Shown here: positions 60,611 through 64,000 of the stretch, in pieces
Numbering within the stretch: position 1 is the first letter of the stretch
Layout of the letters: every line of letters begins with the position of its first letter
Assembly: GCF_021347895.1 (NCBI RefSeq)
Contig: NC_067125.1
Span: 22,237,121-22,301,120, forward strand
DNA length: 64,000 nt
DNA from: Acanthochromis polyacanthus
Lineage: Eukaryota; Chordata; Actinopteri; Pomacentridae
Reading direction: 5' to 3'
Position numbers and translations under genes: made by a program
Notes under the pieces: model-generated
Databases searched by the model: none
Told to the model about the DNA's origin: nothing
The model's input: the letters and a program-made list of their open reading frames with translations, nothing else

Positions 60611-61399
60611 GAGACCCAGCGCATCCCAGCATACGCACGGTACTGGAGACTGAGGGGCATCCCAGCAAACACACTTACTACTCCCGCCTGCGCGTCCCGG
60701 CATCCCCCCGCCAGCACGAGCCAAACATCCAGGATCATCCGACAGAGCGAGAGGGAGAAGACTTTTGAAATCTTTTGGTGTGTGATTTTGTTTCTCGCCG
60801 GCTCTTCGCACCGTGGATACGCTGCCATGTTAAAGTACACTGAATTATTTATAGACGTGCGTATCTTCTTGTGTGACAGCTCTGCCCTAAAAGCATTTTA
60901 TTAGACGCCTCTTCCAGCACTAACTGGCACACGACGCTCTTCTTCTCCGCCGATGCGTCACATCCAAGAGCGCCGGGACAACCCAACTGGCTCCGCTCTC
61001 CCCGCCTGAGCCGATCGGCAGCTTTTCAGCCGAAATCTGCATCTGTGTTGAATTTTGCTTCGGATCCATAAAAGGACTGATTTATTTTTCCCAGCTTTTG
61101 GCCTTTCTTCCACAGAGGACGCGGTTCCCATCCCTTCCTGGTTCTTTTTTTTTCTTTCCTACCTCTTCCTTTTCTTTCTTTCTTTTTTATTTGTTTGGAG
61201 GGGACGCTGACGCTTTTTACGCATGCAGGGAGAAATCTGTGGTGACACCTGATCGACTGGCTTCTCCGCGCACATTGACCCGGGAGCTCCAGGCAAATCA
61301 GGGAGGGAGGAAGCAGATACTCGGTCAATGCTCGGCCTGTGCTGTTGATTTTGTTTGTGCGTGTGCTTCATCTGTGGGGGTTGTAGCCCAGCCAAAGCC
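60611..61399 (+). other. Probable lhx1 5' untranslated region
   Basis: GC-rich and CpG-bearing up to about 61,030, then T/C-rich tracts (61,145-61,195) and GC-rich again. An in-frame stop (TGA, 61,346-61,348) upstream of the LIM frame shows the protein cannot start earlier in this exon. Whether this is all exonic is inferred from the lack of a visible splice acceptor before the ATG. Confidence 0.4.
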
Positions 61400-61569
61400 A
61401 TGGTCCACTGCGCCGGCTGCGAGAGGCCTATCCTGGACCGCTTTCTGCTCAACGTGCTGGACAGAGCCTGGCACGTCAAGTGCGTCCAGTGCTGCGAGTG
61501 CAAATGCAATTTGACAGAGAAATGTTTTTCTCGAGAGGGAAGACTGTACTGCAAAAATGATTTCTTTAG
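61400..61569 (+). CDS. lhx1: LIM homeobox protein Lhx1, coding exon 1 (LIM domain 1)
   Basis: This exon encodes residues 1-57 of an LHX1-class LIM-homeodomain transcription factor, a nuclear regulator of axial, kidney and neural development that works with Ldb cofactors through its LIM domains. The start ATG at 61,400 sits in GCCATGG, a strong initiation context, and an in-frame TGA lies 18 codons upstream. LIM domain 1 zinc ligands are visible: C4, C7, H25, C28 for the first finger and C31, C34, C51, D54 for the second. The exon ends AG before GTAAGC, leaving a codon split after two bases. A single initial Met, HVKCVQCC and CKCNLTEK favour LHX1 over LHX5 (which by recollection has MM, HIKC and CKTNLSEK). 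Whether it is the a or b duplicate cannot be told here. Confidence 0.95.
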
Positions 61570-62587
61570 GTAAGCACTGGGAAGGTGGCAGAACAACTCA
61601 CCAGCGGTTGTTTTGTTTTGAATGTGACTGTTTTTTTACGTCCGAAGCCGAATGGTTGAAGCAGCAGGTAATCAGGCTCATATGCGCAAAAGAAACGATG
61701 GAAAGAAATTCAAATATTAGCAAAAAGGAGGAAAAGAAGCATAAATACTGATGGTGCACCACTCCATTAAAAAGCTTTAAACATTTCAAAAATGAAACTT
61801 TTGGATTAGCTGGATTCACCATCAGTCAGCAGAAAAAAAGGGGGATTTAAAAATACAACCGAAAAACTTATTTAATAGTTAAAATTACAATTTTGGGGGG
61901 AAAAAACAAAAAATAAAAACACAAATATCTGAAAACAAAATATTTTAGGAACATCTGTTGACTGCTCACTCAGAAGTGAGAGTCTCGGTGTTATTTATTT
62001 CTCTGTAAATAAGCGCATAAAGACGAGTCCTGCCTGCAGGCGCCAACCAGGACTGGGAGGCGATAAGCTTTGATTAGCAGTGAGTAATTAAAAGCTTGTT
62101 AATTTGGATTCTTATGCAAAACAACAACAACAAAAAAGGAACAGCAACATTAAACGCGTGTGCGCTGGCTCTCAGCGGGGTGGGGGTTGGTTTGTTAGGA
62201 AATCGAGGAAATCACACTTGGGCTGTATTTTTTTTTAACAACGTGCGGATCAAACTCCAACCCGAGGAGCCTCTGGCCACTGTGTTTGCTCAGTCCGGCT
62301 GAGAAGAACGTGATAAGTGGATTTGAATAGTAAACTAGTTAAAAAGATCAAGTCCGCAGACAATGCAATCACAGACGTGCAGTCAACAAGCAGTGCACGC
62401 CACTCAATACACATTGTTTAACGGTGAAGTCAGTGCGGGCTGCAATTTATTATTCTAAAACGACCTGCTGTATTAGAGGGAACAGCGCGATTACCGAGGC
62501 TCTGCTGCTGTATGGAACCCACAGAGGGAGAAAAGGAAAAAAGGAGGGAAACAATCAGGAAAAAAAGAAAGAAAACGAAACAAAAAA

Positions 62588-62632
62588 ATAATAATAATAA
62601 CAACAACAACAACAACAATAATAATAATAACA
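62588..62632. repeat. (AAT)n/(AAC)n tract in intron 1
   Basis: Imperfect alternation of AAT and AAC units. Confidence 0.9.
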
Positions 62633-62748
62633 AAAAGTACTCACAGGGCCGTGAAAAGATTCATGGAGGACGAAAGTTATGTGTTCCTATTTCAATTTTT
62701 TTTTACAACAGCACATATAAAAAGTAGCTCCAGAAAACTAAATTGTGC

Positions 62749-62774
62749 ATTATTATTATTATTATTATTATTAT

Positions 62775-62806
<32 letters not shown>
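62749..62806. repeat. (TTA)n-(GTA)n compound tract in intron 1
   Basis: About nine TTA units switch cleanly to about ten GTA units at 62,776. Confidence 0.95.
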
Positions 62807-63301
62807 TTGTTGTTCTTGTTGTAAAGAACACAAAGTATAAAAAAATGCGTTGTTACGCCTGAGCTTCCGTACTCAGTTGTTTACTCTATTTTATAAATAT
62901 CTAGGATACTTAAGTATTTATTCCTCTATTATATTTCGTGTTTTAATGTAATGTTTAACAATGGTTTGTGTGTCTGTTATAGCTCTGAAATTGTTAATTT
63001 TCAGTTACTATGAGAATAGAGAGGGTATTTTATAAACTTACAACATTATTATTATTACTATCATCATCGTTGTTATTTTATTGTGATTTATTTATTTTTA
63101 ATTCTATTTTTATATTTAATTAATTTTTCTCTGAAACAGAAATGAAATTTTGGGCCACTGAGTTTAGTATTTTGACGTGGATCTTTACCACTTGTCCTAG
63201 TCAGTCTGCATGTTTGGGCTTCAGCGTCCTGCTGTGACTCAAAGGTCAGATCCATGTGTGATGAGAACAGTAACACCACATCATTTCCTCATCTGTTGCA
63301 G

Positions 63302-63525
63302 GCGGTTCGGCACTAAGTGTGGCGGCTGTTCGCAGGGCATCTCTCCTAACGACCTGGTCCGGAGGGCCCGGAGCAAAGTGTTTCACCTCAACTGCTTCAC
63401 CTGCATGATGTGCAATAAGCAGCTCTCCACCGGGGAGGAACTCTACATCATAGACGAAAACAAATTCGTTTGCAAAGACGATTACCTAAGCAACGCCAGT
63501 GTAAAAGACTCCAACCTCCTCTCAG
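63302..63525 (+). CDS. lhx1: LIM homeobox protein Lhx1, coding exon 2 (LIM domain 2)
   Basis: This exon continues the frame from exon 1: the split codon AG|G restores arginine 57, then [15 protein letters not shown]. It encodes residues 58 to about 131. LIM domain 2 ligands are C63, C66, H85, C88 and C91, C94, C114, D117, all present. The two LIM domains bind Ldb1-type adaptors and restrain the homeodomain. The exon ends CTCTCAG before GTACGA, leaving one base of the next codon. The sequence after the domain ([11 protein letters not shown]) is typical of the start of the LHX1 linker. The linker, homeodomain and C-terminal exons are beyond the window, so the gene is partial only because of the window edge. 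Changes from the tetrapod form as I recall it ([11 protein letters not shown] for AGCAQGISPSD) are conservative. Confidence 0.95.
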
Positions 63526-64000
63526 GTACGAAGAGCGTGCATGCGTGTGTGTGTGTGTGTGTGTGTGCGTTTGTGTGTGTACGTGTGTTTGTGTTTGTGT
63601 GTGTGTGCGTGCGTGCGCGCGCGTCGGTGCACCAGGCGGGATATATTGTGATGGATGTGATGTGTTCAGTCCCGCAGTGGCTCCATCATTTCCATGATCA
63701 GAGCTCAGGCGACACTCAGAGAATTTACAAAAGAAAAAAATAAAACAACAGCAACCAGAACCAGCCATGCCGTTGTGTGCAGATGATTCCGTTCTTCATT
63801 TGTGCCTTTCAGCCTCCTACAGCAGCTCACAACTCTAGCTGGCCTGTTGTGTAAATGTGCTGGATAGCTGTGCAGCTTTGCTCCACAATCTGTCTTGTAG
63901 AATTACTTTACTGAGATTGTTTGCAATTTTTCCTTAATATTTAAGGCTCTCTATGACTATTAAATCAGCTGTTTTTATTTGCAGTCACTTCTAAAACATC
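63526..64000 (+). other. lhx1 intron 2 (5' part)
   Basis: It begins GTACGAAGAG, and a GT-rich array follows within about 12 bases. The rest is unique AT-rich sequence to the window end. The frame running through the donor into the array is not coding. Confidence 0.85.
63538..63625. repeat. (GT)n/(GC)n microsatellite beside the exon 2 donor
   Basis: Imperfect array of TG, TTTG and GCGT units. In the pre-mRNA it is a UG-rich tract starting about 12 bases after the 5' splice site. Confidence 0.95.

Larger units (their letters stand above)
61570..63301 (+). other. lhx1 intron 1
   Basis: The 1,732-bp GT-AG intron has donor GTAAGC and acceptor CTGTTGCAG after a pyrimidine-rich run. It is AT-rich in the second half and holds trinucleotide tracts, AAT/AAC at 62,588-62,632 and TTA then GTA at 62,749-62,806. 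The frames inside are shadows. Confidence 0.9.

Noticed and set aside
61355..61399. In-frame extension upstream of the lhx1 ATG
   Set aside because: It has no ATG (the first codon would be TTG), and an in-frame TGA lies at 61,346. The ATG at 61,400 has a strong context and matches the family start.
61098..61596. 138- and 145-codon frames overlapping lhx1 exon 1 on both strands
   Set aside because: Shadow frames of the true LIM-coding frame and its 5' leader.

Overview
The window is non-coding vertebrate DNA, almost certainly from a ray-finned (teleost) fish. Evidence for this is the density of Tc1/mariner-type transposon remnants, piggyBac-like and other TIR elements, a tRNA-headed retroposon, LINE reverse-transcriptase debris, and very many long CA/GT, GCGT, AT and GATA arrays. 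The single gene I can support is the 5' part of a LIM-homeobox gene, lhx1, on the + strand at the far right.

Layout. Positions 1-53,700 behave like a gene desert: AT-rich single-copy sequence broken up by microsatellites and transposons. Notable pieces are: a Tc1-like element at about 6.37-8.0 kb with a 582-bp TIR element nested in it; an AATTC-rich palindromic element at 8.1-8.7 kb; a Tc1-type MITE at 11.1 kb; a piggyBac-like TIR pair at 14.3-15.9 kb; mariner-type transposase fragments at 19, 20, 36.6 and 45.8 kb; a second Tc1-like element at 25.2-28.3 kb that carries a 1,480-bp TIR element; a 581-bp TIR element at 35.4 kb; LINE fragments at 24.7 and 44.4 kb; and a retroposon family at 34.9, 43.7, 47.7, 56.8 and 57.1 kb, three copies of which keep target-site duplications. 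Several unique blocks rich in TAAT/ATTA cores or in GC look like candidate cis-regulatory elements, but this cannot be proved without an alignment.

From about 53.7 kb the sequence becomes richer in GC-rich, CpG-bearing blocks. A plausible proximal promoter (inverted CCAAT box, consensus CRE, TATA-like boxes) sits at 60.45-60.6 kb. The lhx1 start codon is at 61,400. Exon 1 (61,400-61,569) encodes LIM domain 1 and exon 2 (63,302-63,525) encodes LIM domain 2. The linker, homeodomain and C-terminus lie beyond the right edge. A long GT array starts about 12 bases after the exon 2 splice donor.

Nearly all the longer open frames outside lhx1 are by-products of dinucleotide or tetranucleotide arrays or fragments of transposons. 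I found no operon-like or defence-like system, no CRISPR and no convincing RNA gene.
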